Assembly: GCA_900751885.1 (NCBI GenBank)
Contig: CAADTH010000045.1
Location: 124,001 to 188,000, forward strand
Reading direction: 5' to 3'
DNA from: Clostridia bacterium
GTDB taxonomy: Bacteria > Bacillota > Clostridia > UBA1381
DNA length: 64,000 nt
Made by a program: the position numbers and the translations under genes. Every line of letters begins with the position of its first letter. Within the stretch, counting starts at the first letter, position 1. Below the pieces are notes generated by a model. The model worked only from the letters and a program-made list of their open reading frames with translations. It did no database searches and was not told the DNA's origin. This document shows positions 1 to 8,709 of this stretch, piece after piece.

Positions 1-613
1 ACTCCATGCCGTCCACGCCGGTGGTATAGATTCCGGAACGGCTCGAGTAAATATCTTTTTTCGAATTTCCGATACTGGTCTCCAGACTCTTCTTCTGATT
101 CTGAAGTTCTGTCAGCTCACTGGACTGATTGTCCTGTTTATAATTTCCAGAACGCAGATTTTTGATATCTGTCTTATATTCATTAATTTTAGAGATATCA
201 CGGCTGTATACCGCGTCAATCACTGCCTTTTTCCGCTCTTCAATCTGACTCTCTACCGAAGTGGAATCCGACACAAACTCCTCACTCTTTTGGCTTTCGA
301 GCTGTGCAATTTTTTTATCGATATTATTCAGCTCCTGAAGCATATCTGTGTTTGTGCTTGCCGTGTAGACCGTTGCAATCTTACGGCTTTTCCCTACGCG
401 GCTGTTTTCCGCTTCATAGCTATAAACTGTGCCCGCTGTTTCCGCGCGGTACACCTCCTCGTCCTTGACGATATATGCTTTCGCGCTGATTTTATCCTCA
501 TACGTCGTGAGAAACGCCGCTTGTGTGTCCACTGGACTTTTGACATACCGCACGCCATAAAACACCGCCGCCGCGACTGCCAAGATGATAATCACGATGA
601 AGCTTTTTTTCAT
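1..613 (-). CDS. HlyD-family efflux/secretion adaptor, 3' part cut by window edge
   Basis: About 204 N-terminal residues are visible; the gene runs off the left edge. A single N-terminal membrane anchor (MKKSFIVIIILAVAAAVFYGV) is followed by a short beta segment and a long heptad-rich helix (roughly residues 85-185, many Lys/Glu/Gln). It then enters the glycine-containing strand RSGIYTTGVDG, typical of the lipoyl half-motif of membrane-fusion proteins. Such adaptors link an inner-membrane exporter to the exterior; the partner is not in the window. GGAGG sits 7 bases before the ATG at 613. The specific substrate is unknown. The family is fairly secure; the function is inferred. Confidence 0.75.
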   Translation of the reverse strand, partial: MKKSFIVIIILAVAAAVFYGVRYVKSPVDTQAAFLTTYEDKISAKAYIVKDEEVYRAETAGTVYSYEAENSRVGKSRKIATVYTASTNTDMLQELNNIDKKIAQLESQKSEEFVSDSTSVESQIEERKKAVIDAVYSRDISKINEYKTDIKNLRSGNYKQDNQSSELTELQNQKKSLETSIGNSKKDIYSSRSGIYTTGVDGME

Positions 614-644
614 ACGTATTCCTCCGCTTTCCCCTATCTTACTC

Positions 645-673
645 ATTATACTTAATTTTGTCGAACATTACAA
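645..673 (-). promoter_or_regulatory. Promoter of the HlyD-type gene
   Basis: On the minus strand TTGTAA and TATAAT are separated by exactly 17 bases, about 30 bases upstream of the ATG at 613. Confidence 0.6.
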
Positions 674-690
674 GGGATTGGCGAAAAGAA

Positions 691-1830
691 TCATTGATTT
701 TTTAAGTATAAAACCGCGCTCGCTGCCTGATAAGGACGGGATAACATTCCTTTTGCAAGTTTTCCTCCGAGCACATCCGGATTTTTCTCCTCAAACAACC
801 CGACAAGCCACACAGTGAGGGTTTTCTCATCCAGCTTGAGGTTTCCCTTGAGCACCGTCTCCACACTCAAGTCTTGTTTCATCCGTTGGTACGCCTGCTT
901 TGCCGCTTCATATGCCTTTAAAATTCCACCAATCAGGCGGTCTATCTCGTAGACTGCCAAACGCTCGATGCCAAAGACATCTGCGGCAGTCTCAATCTGC
1001 TGCATCATTTTTTTGGAATACTTTTGCCGCTTTTTGTGATAATCGCCAACGTTGAAATAATACGTTTCGCCGCATAGTCTGCCAAACGCGCGGAAGCAGT
1101 CATAGTATCCCGCTTTCATGTTTTTCAAAATATTTTCCTGATTGAACTCCAGAACTCCGACTATTTTTTCGCTACAGCGAATCGAAAAGACATTGATTCC
1201 CGTCGTGTCCACCGGCTTTGTGATGCCAACGCCGCCGACATCCACCACAATCAGCGTGTCCGCGCCGCGCGCAAGAAGCATATCAGCCGGAATATTATTG
1301 CCCATACCGCCGTCCAGAAGAAGTTTATTCTCCACCTTTTTGGATTGAAAGACTGGAAGACAGCTTCCTGCCAACAGATAGTCGATGAGCATTCCCTGGG
1401 GAATATCCTCCTTAAATAGCTCCAATTCTTTGAATTCATTCAGGGAAAAGGTGGTGAGTCCATATTCTATCGGGGAATTTCTGATTTTCTCTTCATCAAT
1501 CACCTCGCAGAGGAGCTCTCGAAACGGGGTGATATCCAGCCCCCAATTTTTCTTAATTTCTCCTGTCAGCTCCAAAAGGCTTTTGATTTCAAACACATCT
1601 GTGACCGTGCTGTTCTCCAACCGGATGATATCTCCAATTGTGATGGTCTCCCAAAGCTTTTGCGCGGTATCAAGCTCTCCCTGTGCAAACAGCGCGCCGT
1701 TGACCGAGCCAATGGACGTGCCAACCACGCAGTCTACCTGTATCCCCATCTCCAAAAGCGCCTTCCACACTCCAACTTGATAGGATCCTTTTACACCGCC
1801 GCCTGCAAATACCAATCCTGTCTTTGACAT
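691..1830 (-). CDS. Patatin-like phospholipase (esterase)
   Basis: A cytosolic serine lipid acyl hydrolase of 379 residues. The oxyanion loop GGGVKGSYQVGV lies at residues 10-21, the nucleophile elbow GTSIG (Ser about residue 40) follows, and the catalytic Asp sits in LLLDGGMGNNIP near residue 175, so the Ser-Asp dyad is complete. The C-terminal 150 residues are helical and not recognised. The start is the ATG behind GGGAGG. No cyclic-nucleotide synthase lies nearby, so there is no reason to call it a CapV-type defence effector; a housekeeping lipase/esterase is more likely. An upstream short reading frame and terminator may control it. Confidence 0.88.
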   Translation of the reverse strand: MSKTGLVFAGGGVKGSYQVGVWKALLEMGIQVDCVVGTSIGSVNGALFAQGELDTAQKLWETITIGDIIRLENSTVTDVFEIKSLLELTGEIKKNWGLDITPFRELLCEVIDEEKIRNSPIEYGLTTFSLNEFKELELFKEDIPQGMLIDYLLAGSCLPVFQSKKVENKLLLDGGMGNNIPADMLLARGADTLIVVDVGGVGITKPVDTTGINVFSIRCSEKIVGVLEFNQENILKNMKAGYYDCFRAFGRLCGETYYFNVGDYHKKRQKYSKKMMQQIETAADVFGIERLAVYEIDRLIGGILKAYEAAKQAYQRMKQDLSVETVLKGNLKLDEKTLTVWLVGLFEEKNPDVLGGKLAKGMLSRPYQAASAVLYLKNQ

Positions 1831-1986
1831 ACTTTCCTCCCTTCTAAAACAATGCGTCTCAAATTTACAAATAAATCGTCTTCTTTATATTGTAATTCTA
1901 ATTTATTGGGGTATTTCCTCTTTTTCTGATTAAATTCTCTGCAAACTGTTTCTCTTCTGTATACAGGCAAAAGAAGAAACACCTTT

Positions 1987-2015
1987 ATTATATCACGTTT
2001 TCCTGATTTTGAATA
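1987..2015 (-). promoter_or_regulatory. Possible promoter just upstream of the patatin gene
   Basis: There is a perfect TATAAT on the minus strand at 1987-1992, but only a poor -35 (TATTCA) at 17-base spacing. If active, it would bypass the terminator at 2032-2086. Confidence 0.35.
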
Positions 2016-2031
2016 ATTGTTTAAACGCAAA

Positions 2032-2086
2032 CCCGCAAAAAAATAAAGTGCCATTGGTGATACGCCACCAGCTTCAGACACTTTAA
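2032..2086 (-). terminator. Intrinsic terminator / possible attenuator ahead of the patatin gene
   Basis: On the minus strand AAAGTG...CACTTT encloses a second stem TGGTG/CACCA, and the hairpin is followed by TATTTTTTT. The 5' arm begins inside the stop codon of the 9-codon reading frame at 2083-2112. A ribosome sitting on that stop would therefore block the hairpin. Confidence 0.6.
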
Positions 2087-2112
2087 GGTATTGTTATGAG
2101 AACAACAGGCAT
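2083..2112 (-). CDS. Putative 9-residue leader peptide MPVVLITIP
   Basis: An ATG with AGGAG six bases upstream opens a 9-codon frame, rich in Val, Leu and Ile, that ends in TAA exactly at the base of the terminator stem. A possible promoter (TTGCTG, 18 bases, TAATAA) lies about 60 bases upstream. The arrangement resembles translation-controlled attenuation. The downstream gene is a patatin rather than an amino-acid biosynthesis gene, so the regulatory role is only an inference; it could be a relic. Confidence 0.35.
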   Translation of the reverse strand: MPVVLITIP

Positions 2113-2227
2113 AGTCGTCTCCTGTAATGGATTGAATTCATTTTATATTCGATGTCATACAGAAGAGTCGAAAAAGCATAATTATTAGATACGACCATAC
2201 TACAACAGCAAGAAAATTCCCATGAAA

Positions 2228-2264
2228 TAAAAAGGAATGAGTCCGGTATCATACCGAACTCATT
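2228..2264 (-). terminator. Terminator of the large glycosidase gene
   Basis: An almost perfect 14-bp stem (one mismatch; arms 2236-2249 and 2251-2264) is followed on the minus strand by CCTTTTTATTT. It lies 90-125 bases after the stop of the gene ending at 2352. Confidence 0.75.
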
Positions 2265-2351
2265 GCCTAGTCAGTTAATATTTATTTTTATGTGATCTTT
2301 AGAGTTCATTTCATATATTAGCCTGCCCCTTTTAGAGAGAGGAGTTTTATC

Positions 2352-5300
2352 CTATTGCATCTCTTCGTTTGTATATATGCGGCTCATTGGCTTCATATCA
2401 TCCAACGAATTCCAGACAAAAAGCTTTAATTCCTTGTTGTTATCCACAATATACCCATGGAAATCAATATCCCCCTCAGCGGATACAGTGAATACATTTG
2501 CCTTTTCCATTGTTCCACTACTGTATACCGCCGCAATCAGCATTACCGTGCCCATATTGTCCTGACCGCTGTACGCAAGCGACGCTTGCAGTGTACCATC
2601 CTCAGCTACTGTAATATCCTTTAAGGTCACCGGCATATCATCGACAGGCGGTGGAGCAACCGTGATGTCCTCCGATTCATAATACATGCCGGAAATATAT
2701 GAGCCTTTATTATAGGTATAAATTGCATAGGTATGACCGGCTGTCACATCAAATGATTCTATCCTCGCCTCAGTGTTCGTGAAATCGCTTCCGATTTGAA
2801 CCTGACCAATATCCTGATCCCCTGACTTCTTTTTCAGAATTGATGTGTCGGCAGTATCAAACGCAGTATTTTCACCATAATCGTAATACCACAGCCTTCC
2901 TTTCCCACTTGTCGTCGCGCCGGCAAATCCAATTTTTAAGCTCAATTTCCCTGAGTATGCAGGCGTTACCAGCACATATCGGTTGCTATCTTGTGCACTG
3001 TCTGTTTCCTTACAGCTTGAATCGCTGAAATAAATCCCACTTTCAGCTGTCACACTGTCGCCCATGCCTGTCGCAACTCTGACTGACGCGTAATCGTCAC
3101 TGTAATCATACGCGCCCTTGCCCTGTGCCTGTTCAGGAGTACCAAAGCTCCATGTATATTTTCCTGTTTCAGCAGTTCCGCTCACGGCTTCGATAACAGG
3201 CGCCTTTGGAATCGCTTCTGTCACCGTCAGTTTTACGCATTCGTATGCGTTCATATCGATACGGATGCCTTCCCCATTCTCGGTATATGGTTTATCCGCT
3301 TCCTTTACCCAGGTATCTCCGTCATAATATCCTGTTTCAATGGCTGTGATGCCGTATTCCTTGATATCATCAACAGCAAATTCAGACTCAGATGTACTTA
3401 AAAGCACCATCTCTTTCTCACTTTTCTCCATCGCAATACCAACGCCGTTATTGCTTGTATGATAAGTAACGTCAAGCGCTCTCACTTGCTTGGTTGAATT
3501 TTCGGTATTGTCCGATATCGGATTGAAAAACAGCAATGTATTTCCACCCGCACCGTCTGATTTTTTCGATGCAAGGTCATACTTGACCTTATTGAGCATA
3601 TTGTTTGTCGCCTTTAATGACTCGACAACATTCACTCCGTCCTTGATTCTCTCTTTTACCTCACCTGTATGACCTGGATCTGTATAGATGCCGAAGTCCT
3701 CCTTGCCAGAGAGAAGCTCATAAATATTAAACACTCCGCCGCCTGCGATACAAGCAATAATGGAATTTGCAACGCCCGCGTTATTTCCTCCGTATTCCAT
3801 TACCATCGGAACATTAGATCCCTGTCCGTAATTGCAGGTATGGTTTTTATATGTACTGCTTTCATGACCGAAGCTATAAAGATATTCATTGCTTGAGCCA
3901 CTGTTTACCGAGTATGGATCTAATCCCACCATATCCAGGTCTGTTCCCTCTGATACACGCTTTTCCTCATTATAAGCGATTACATTTGCGTCCGTTCCCA
4001 TATAGTTATTGACTCTTGTCCATACAGAATAATTCGATTCCTTTACTGCCGAGCTTAAATTGTTGAGATAGTCCCACATTGTTTCCTGATAATACGCATA
4101 CAATGCCCGTGCCTCTGTTGTGGTATTTTCCACGCATTCATTGTATTTTTTCACACAATTATCACAATAACAGCGTGTAAAATACTTGTTTTCGTCCGTT
4201 CCGCTGTGTAATCTTGCCACAGCAGGCTCGTTTGCCACCTGACAGCCCACTACTGTATTTTTGCTGCCATTATCTCTGTTATACTCTGCAATATGGTCAA
4301 ATACCGCTTCCAGTACCTCTTTTTCCTTGGCTCGTAAATCCAAATCGTTTTTACACATAATAAACGAGTTGAGCGCACCCATATTTCTCGCCGGAGTGCC
4401 GTCTGATTTGAGCGATTTCTGATAGTTGTTGTGCACGTAATACGGCACACGTCCCTCATGGCTGACCTGACAGGTATCTGTCGCAAACCACAAAACTTCA
4501 AACTTCAAACCGTATTTCTCTGCATATCCGATGATTTTGTCGAGATACGTCCAATCATACACATCATCACGCGACAATCTCAAAAGTGGCGCTGAATCAG
4601 CTGTCGTATCAGCCGCACCTGCAATTGTAACAGTGCTTTCGCTGTCACACAATACCGCAAAGCTAACGTAATCGTCATTTTTATGCTGATTTACAAAATC
4701 GGTAACGTCAAAGCCGAAATAGCCTGCCGCTGTAACCTCGTCCCAACCAAGTGAGGTTATTTTATAGTCTGGGTTTGTAATTTCATAGCCGTTATGCGAT
4801 GCGGTATTGTCCCATGTCATGGTTTCACCGCTCCATGTATGATCGGATATTCCGTATATCGACAAGCCTGTGCCCGCCGTCACATCTGTGACGCGCAGTC
4901 TTAACTTTACCGCCGCATATTCGCCGCCGTCTGTCAATTCTGGCAGTGCGAATTTTATATAGGAAATACTTTGATTGTCCAAAGCATTCTCATCATATGC
5001 AGAATACATGACCGTTTTATCGCCCGAAAGCGCAGTTGACGAATTGCTTCCACCCTTTATATATCCTGTATCTGCCGCAGCTACATACGTATCCGGCTGG
5101 ACATCATGCCATCTAATCTGTGAGTTGACCACGGTAAAGCCATTATCCGCCGCCTTTTGATACATGTCCTCTATCTGTGCGTCAGTATACCCCTTTTGAT
5201 CCTTTGCATTGTCAGGTCTTACCTGAATCCCGTTATAGAAAAACGGTTCGCCGTCTACCGTCATTGTGAGCTTGTCATATGTGTCAAAGCTTGTGTCGAC

Positions 5301-6656
5301 CTTGCTTATCAGGGCTTCCTTTTTAAATTCCGCACTGACTACTACATCACCCGTTGGCATAACAAAGGAATTGCTGTACTTAAACTCCTCTGTATCCGCT
5401 CCGCAGGTATAGGAAAGCGTTTTAATTCTGTAACCCTCATCTGCTTTTACCGAAAACGTAACCTTGTCACCCTCAACCGCTTTTATTGTACCATTCTCGT
5501 CAATCGTTCCTCCTGAAACCGCTATCGTCCCGTTTTCAACAGAGGCAGGAATCGTGATAGAATGATACGGCTTCTCTGTAAATTCAGCTGAAACCGTTGT
5601 ATCGGCATTGATTACAAAGCTGTATTGGTTATTCTTGTCAACCTCGACCACGTTCCCTGCTACCGTAAGGCTGGACAGCTTATATTTATCCGCCGGCGTC
5701 GCCGTAAGCACAACCGTACTTCCTTTTTTGATTCTGGTGTTGTCCGATTGATTGGTTGTAACCGTTCCATTTTGCGTGTCATTGATTGTAACCGCACATA
5801 TGCTGTCATTTGCCTCAACCGTCGCCGTCGCGGCATCACTTTCCTTATCCTCTCCCGCTTTTGCTGTGACAGAAATTATATCACCTATATTCAGCGATAC
5901 GTCCGGTAAGGACCATTCGTTTCCTGTTACAGTCGCCGTTCTCGCTTCACCACCGTTGATTGCTACAGATACCACCGCGCCATCTATGCATGTGCCCAAA
6001 ATCTCTGTATCCGTTGCAAGAACAGGTGTTTGAATGGTTGGCGCTGCCGTCTTTCCAACAATGCTGTCCGATGTATAGGAGAGCTGGGATATCGAGCAGG
6101 TACTGCTGTTATATGTGTATAAACCATAAGCATGACCGGCTTCCATTTCCATTGTTCCTATGGCCGCGCCGGATGATGTCGCTCCGATTATAACCGTTCC
6201 GTTCCCTTTATACAGTTTTGTTAAATCTATCGTTTCAAAGCTTTCTGCCTGCCCCAAATCACAAGAATATACCCTGCATGTCCGACTGCCCCCAGCGCTT
6301 GCAAACGCGGCTGTGATAGAAAGGGTGCCGGAATACGTCGGCTTCAGCAGAATATAACGTCCTGTAGTCGTAACATTGTCACCGCTGCCTTCACCACAGG
6401 CTGCGCCGCTGTAAAAAATTCCGTCAGATGCAGTAATTCTGTCGCTCGATGCAATCGAAACTCTCACTGCGCCATATTCATCGCTGTAATCATATATTCC
6501 GTTTCCTGACACGTCCTCGTTGCCTAATACCCATGTGTACTTACCGGCATCCGCCTTTCCTGCAATCGGTTGCAAGTCCTCGGCAAAAGCAATCACAACA
6601 TTTAGATTCACAATCGCAAGTATGACCGCTGTTAAGATACTGACCGCTCTTTTCAT
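2352..6656 (-). CDS. Large secreted multimodular beta-glycosidase (GH42/GH35-like clan A barrel)
   Basis: 1434 residues. A signal peptide (cleavage likely after AFA, residue 25) leads to a beta-sandwich module (about 38-205), then two InlB-like bacterial repeats (about 285-445), then a TIM-barrel glycosidase (about 455-1030). The acid/base candidate is E810 in VANEP and the nucleophile candidate is E954 in MVMEYGGNN. Residues 540-695 form a DNRLRE/CBM-like beta domain inserted after IRWHDVQPD, so the barrel is interrupted. A second copy of the first sandwich module follows at about 1163-1328, then a short C-terminal sandwich. The two copies share GKYTW, YDYSD, SGIYFS-like and AGHTYAIYTYN-like motifs. 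The start is the ATG at 6656 behind GAGAGGTG; an in-frame ORF extends 44 codons further upstream without a ribosome site. Substrate is probably a galactoside-containing glycan, but not certain. Confidence 0.8.
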   Translation of the reverse strand: MKRAVSILTAVILAIVNLNVVIAFAEDLQPIAGKADAGKYTWVLGNEDVSGNGIYDYSDEYGAVRVSIASSDRITASDGIFYSGAACGEGSGDNVTTTGRYILLKPTYSGTLSITAAFASAGGSRTCRVYSCDLGQAESFETIDLTKLYKGNGTVIIGATSSGAAIGTMEMEAGHAYGLYTYNSSTCSISQLSYTSDSIVGKTAAPTIQTPVLATDTEILGTCIDGAVVSVAINGGEARTATVTGNEWSLPDVSLNIGDIISVTAKAGEDKESDAATATVEANDSICAVTINDTQNGTVTTNQSDNTRIKKGSTVVLTATPADKYKLSSLTVAGNVVEVDKNNQYSFVINADTTVSAEFTEKPYHSITIPASVENGTIAVSGGTIDENGTIKAVEGDKVTFSVKADEGYRIKTLSYTCGADTEEFKYSNSFVMPTGDVVVSAEFKKEALISKVDTSFDTYDKLTMTVDGEPFFYNGIQVRPDNAKDQKGYTDAQIEDMYQKAADNGFTVVNSQIRWHDVQPDTYVAAADTGYIKGGSNSSTALSGDKTVMYSAYDENALDNQSISYIKFALPELTDGGEYAAVKLRLRVTDVTAGTGLSIYGISDHTWSGETMTWDNTASHNGYEITNPDYKITSLGWDEVTAAGYFGFDVTDFVNQHKNDDYVSFAVLCDSESTVTIAGAADTTADSAPLLRLSRDDVYDWTYLDKIIGYAEKYGLKFEVLWFATDTCQVSHEGRVPYYVHNNYQKSLKSDGTPARNMGALNSFIMCKNDLDLRAKEKEVLEAVFDHIAEYNRDNGSKNTVVGCQVANEPAVARLHSGTDENKYFTRCYCDNCVKKYNECVENTTTEARALYAYYQETMWDYLNNLSSAVKESNYSVWTRVNNYMGTDANVIAYNEEKRVSEGTDLDMVGLDPYSVNSGSSNEYLYSFGHESSTYKNHTCNYGQGSNVPMVMEYGGNNAGVANSIIACIAGGGVFNIYELLSGKEDFGIYTDPGHTGEVKERIKDGVNVVESLKATNNMLNKVKYDLASKKSDGAGGNTLLFFNPISDNTENSTKQVRALDVTYHTSNNGVGIAMEKSEKEMVLLSTSESEFAVDDIKEYGITAIETGYYDGDTWVKEADKPYTENGEGIRIDMNAYECVKLTVTEAIPKAPVIEAVSGTAETGKYTWSFGTPEQAQGKGAYDYSDDYASVRVATGMGDSVTAESGIYFSDSSCKETDSAQDSNRYVLVTPAYSGKLSLKIGFAGATTSGKGRLWYYDYGENTAFDTADTSILKKKSGDQDIGQVQIGSDFTNTEARIESFDVTAGHTYAIYTYNKGSYISGMYYESEDITVAPPPVDDMPVTLKDITVAEDGTLQASLAYSGQDNMGTVMLIAAVYSSGTMEKANVFTVSAEGDIDFHGYIVDNNKELKLFVWNSLDDMKPMSRIYTNEEMQ

Positions 6657-6692
6657 TGTTCCGCACCTCTCATAAACAAGATTTATACCATT

Positions 6693-6721
6693 ATTATAAA
6701 TCATACAAGGGGCTATAACAA
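6693..6721 (-). promoter_or_regulatory. Promoter of the glycosidase gene
   Basis: TTGTTA and TATAAT with a 17-base spacer on the minus strand, about 40 bases before the ATG. It lies between the AraC-type regulator and the glycosidase, as expected for a regulated target. Confidence 0.65.
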
Positions 6722-6756
6722 GACACATTTCCGACATATTTGCTCCAAAAACGACA

Positions 6757-7626
6757 TCAGCGGTAATGGTGCCTTGCGCGGTACTCACGCATAGAAAGTC
6801 CGGTATGTTTTTTGAAAATCTGCTGTAAATATTTGAGTGTAATATGGAATATCATCGGAATGTGTTCAATGGGTCTGTCTGTATTCTGTAAGATATCCTT
6901 TGTGATTTCTACTCTCAAATGATTAATATACTGCGTAATCGTCATACCTGTCTCCTGCTTGAATACGCGTCCGAGATAATCAGCTGTCACAAACCTATGG
7001 TTTGCTATCTCGCTTGGCTTCGGATTCGAATATATGGTACTGCGTATCTGTCGTATCGTCTGATCGACAAGGGTGTTTTTGCTGAATAGTTGCTCCTGTC
7101 TGATATTGTACCGCCTGAAAATGATGGGAAGAAGGGAAAGAAACTGTCCGAAAAGCGCGCTGTTTCTCGCCGGAGCAGTCTCATAATATTCATTCGTCAT
7201 CCTGACAATGTAATTTCGTATTTCATTCATCGCATTATCCGCTACTTTGATATAGCCTTGCGTGGTATTATGAAAAAACGACTCCAATTCCACAAAGTCC
7301 TCCGCATATCCCTCCCACACTCCCTGCAAAAAATCTCTTTCAAATAAAATAAAATGAATCTCAAAGTTATAATTTTCCTCATGGGTATTGTGTGAAATGA
7401 ATTCAATTTTCACTCCTGGGTTGGCTATAAAAATATCCTTGGGGCAAGCATCAAATTTTCGATTGTTCATGATAACACTGCCCTCTCCATACGCGATATA
7501 TGCGATAATAATATAGGTTCTTTCCGCAGGGCATACGTATCTTTTCACCCATTTATGCTCTATATATAAATTCATCTCATCTTTGAAAATTTTCGATTCC
7601 ATAAAAGCATTTACCTCACAAATCAT
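6757..7626 (-). CDS. AraC-family transcriptional regulator
   Basis: 289 residues with an N-terminal cupin-like sensor (about 20-110) and a C-terminal double helix-turn-helix (about 190-285). Visible motifs are FVTADYLGRVFKQETGMTITQYINHLRVE and HITLKYLQQIFKKHTGLSMREYR. The second helix-turn-helix matches the family consensus. The gene ends 100 bases before the secreted glycosidase on the same strand, so it most likely controls that gene in response to a sugar, as AraC-type regulators next to glycosidases usually do. The start is the ATG behind GAGGTAATAACA. Confidence 0.9.
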   Translation of the reverse strand: MICEVNAFMESKIFKDEMNLYIEHKWVKRYVCPAERTYIIIAYIAYGEGSVIMNNRKFDACPKDIFIANPGVKIEFISHNTHEENYNFEIHFILFERDFLQGVWEGYAEDFVELESFFHNTTQGYIKVADNAMNEIRNYIVRMTNEYYETAPARNSALFGQFLSLLPIIFRRYNIRQEQLFSKNTLVDQTIRQIRSTIYSNPKPSEIANHRFVTADYLGRVFKQETGMTITQYINHLRVEITKDILQNTDRPIEHIPMIFHITLKYLQQIFKKHTGLSMREYRARHHYR

Positions 7627-7747
7627 TGTTATTACCTCTATCTGTGTCTATCCGACTCATTTGTAAATCTGCATGAATGGACATTTACCGCATAATTTGA
7701 CAGCAAATCACACGGGACAGCGGGCGAATATGTTTTTATTGTATGCC

Positions 7748-7779
7748 AAAAAAGCACATCCATCTACAAAGATGTGCTT
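7748..7779 (-). terminator. Terminator of the CRISPR transcript
   Basis: A perfect 9-bp stem AAGCACATC/GATGTGCTT is followed on the minus strand by a run of T. It lies directly after the last, degenerate repeat. Confidence 0.65.
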
Positions 7780-7782
7780 CTC

Positions 7783-7945
7783 TTTCCAACTCACACACCC
7801 ATACGGGTGCGACCAGCTATGCTTACGGTTTTACCAAGGGCATAGAATTTCAACTCACGCGCCCATACGGGTGCGACCTTCGATTTCCAACATCTCAAAA
7901 AACAGCGCGTAGTCATTTCAACTCACGCACCCATACGGGTGCGAC
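7783..7945 (-). CRISPR. Orphan CRISPR mini-array, three repeats and two spacers, subtype I-C-like repeat
   Basis: 31-bp repeats lie at 7783-7813, 7847-7877 and 7915-7945, with spacers of 33 and 37 bp. On the minus strand the repeat starts GTCGCACCC and ends TTGAAAT with an internal GCACCCGTATGGGTGC hairpin, as in subtype I-C arrays. The repeat at 7783 differs from the consensus at three positions. That is usual for the leader-distal end, so transcription runs on the minus strand. A promoter (7994-8022) and a terminator (7748-7779) frame it. No cas gene occurs anywhere in the window; the array depends on cas genes elsewhere or is a remnant. Confidence 0.85.
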
Positions 7946-7993
7946 GGCAAAAACAGAGAAATCTTTTCCATCTTCTCTATTTTCATTGGTTAT

Positions 7994-8022
7994 ATTATAC
8001 TATACTGTCCGATATTTTTCAA
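7994..8022 (-). promoter_or_regulatory. Leader promoter of the CRISPR array
   Basis: TTGAAA and TATAAT with a 17-base spacer on the minus strand, 48 bases before the first repeat, inside an AT-rich leader. Confidence 0.65.
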
Positions 8023-8058
8023 GCGGCTTACCTTTATTTATATAAAATTTTATAAAGC

Positions 8059-8088
8059 AAAAGAACCGCATAACCATGCGGTTCTTTT
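8059..8088 (-). terminator. Terminator of tRNA-Ala
   Basis: A perfect hairpin (AAAAGAACCGCAT arm, 4-base loop) directly after the tRNA 3' end on the minus strand, ending in a T run. Confidence 0.8.
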
Positions 8089-8094
8089 CGTTTA

Positions 8095-8170
8095 TGGTGG
8101 AGATGAGGGGATTCGAACCCCTGACCTCTTACATGCGAAGCAAGCGCTCTCCCAACTGAGCCACACCCCC
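8095..8170 (-). tRNA. tRNA-Ala (anticodon CGC)
   Basis: 76 nt with a complete cloverleaf. The acceptor GGGGGTG pairs with CATCTCC using two G-T wobbles. The anticodon stem CTTGC/GTAAG carries the loop TTCGCAT, so the anticodon is CGC, which reads GCG. The T loop is TTCGAAT. The CCA end is encoded. Confidence 0.95.
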
Positions 8171-8186
8171 ATATAAACTGAAATTT

Positions 8187-8215
8187 ATTATATCACTTTC
8201 TTTTTTTCTTGTAAA
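8187..8215 (-). promoter_or_regulatory. Promoter of tRNA-Ala
   Basis: TTTACA and TATAAT with a 17-base spacer on the minus strand, starting 17 bases upstream of the tRNA. Confidence 0.7.
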
Positions 8216-8279
8216 GTATTTTCGCGAAAAATCAAATTATTTTCGCCGAAAACACCATACTAAGATTGGAGGTATTTAT

Positions 8280-8606
8280 ATGAATGCTCTACACACAATC
8301 TTATCCTATCTGGCGGAAAGTGCCATTTTACTTTTTGAATTTGTAGGTGTCATCATCATTATTGTTTCCGGAATTTATGGCGTCATCAACTATATCCAAA
8401 GAAATCCTTTGACACGTCTTACGCTTGCCCGCGGAATGGCAATGGCATTGGAGTTTAAATTAGGAAGTGAGATACTTCGCACGGTATTGATTCGTGATTT
8501 GTCCGAAATTTTAAATGTTGCGGCAATCATTGCACTGCGCGGCGCCCTTGCGTTTTTGATTCACTGGGAAATCAAAACACATCAGGCGGACTCACACATA
8601 AAATAA
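8280..8606 (+). CDS. DUF1622 family small membrane protein
   Basis: 108 residues with three hydrophobic segments (about 8-33, 68-75 weak, 78-98) and the family-typical centre RLTLARGMAMALEFKLGSEILRT, followed by LRGALAFLIHWEI. Members are short integral membrane proteins of unknown function. GGAGG stands 7 bases before the ATG. It is divergent from tRNA-Ala and has its own transcription start; no functional link to the restriction genes 100 bases downstream can be shown. Confidence 0.8.
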   Translation: MNALHTILSYLAESAILLFEFVGVIIIIVSGIYGVINYIQRNPLTRLTLARGMAMALEFKLGSEILRTVLIRDLSEILNVAAIIALRGALAFLIHWEIKTHQADSHIK

Positions 8607-8649
8607 CCTATTTTCTTTCTTTTTTCCACATCAATATACAAATTATGGA

Positions 8650-8678
8650 TTGAATTGTCAGATTTAAAATGATATACT
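8650..8678 (+). promoter_or_regulatory. Promoter of the mcrB-mcrC-TIR operon
   Basis: TTGAAT and TATACT separated by 17 bases, about 30 bases before the mcrB ATG. Confidence 0.55.
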
Positions 8679-8709
8679 AAAAGAAAATTGTATGGAATGA
8701 TGTGAGTGT

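Noticed and set aside
691..1830. Patatin protein as a CBASS (CapV-like) effector
   Set aside because: No CD-NTase or associated gene lies nearby; its neighbours are an HlyD-type adaptor and a sugar-use gene.
1791..2081. 96-residue minus-strand open frame upstream of the patatin gene
   Set aside because: It spans the terminator and promoter, has no ribosome site and a low-complexity composition; it overlaps the patatin start.
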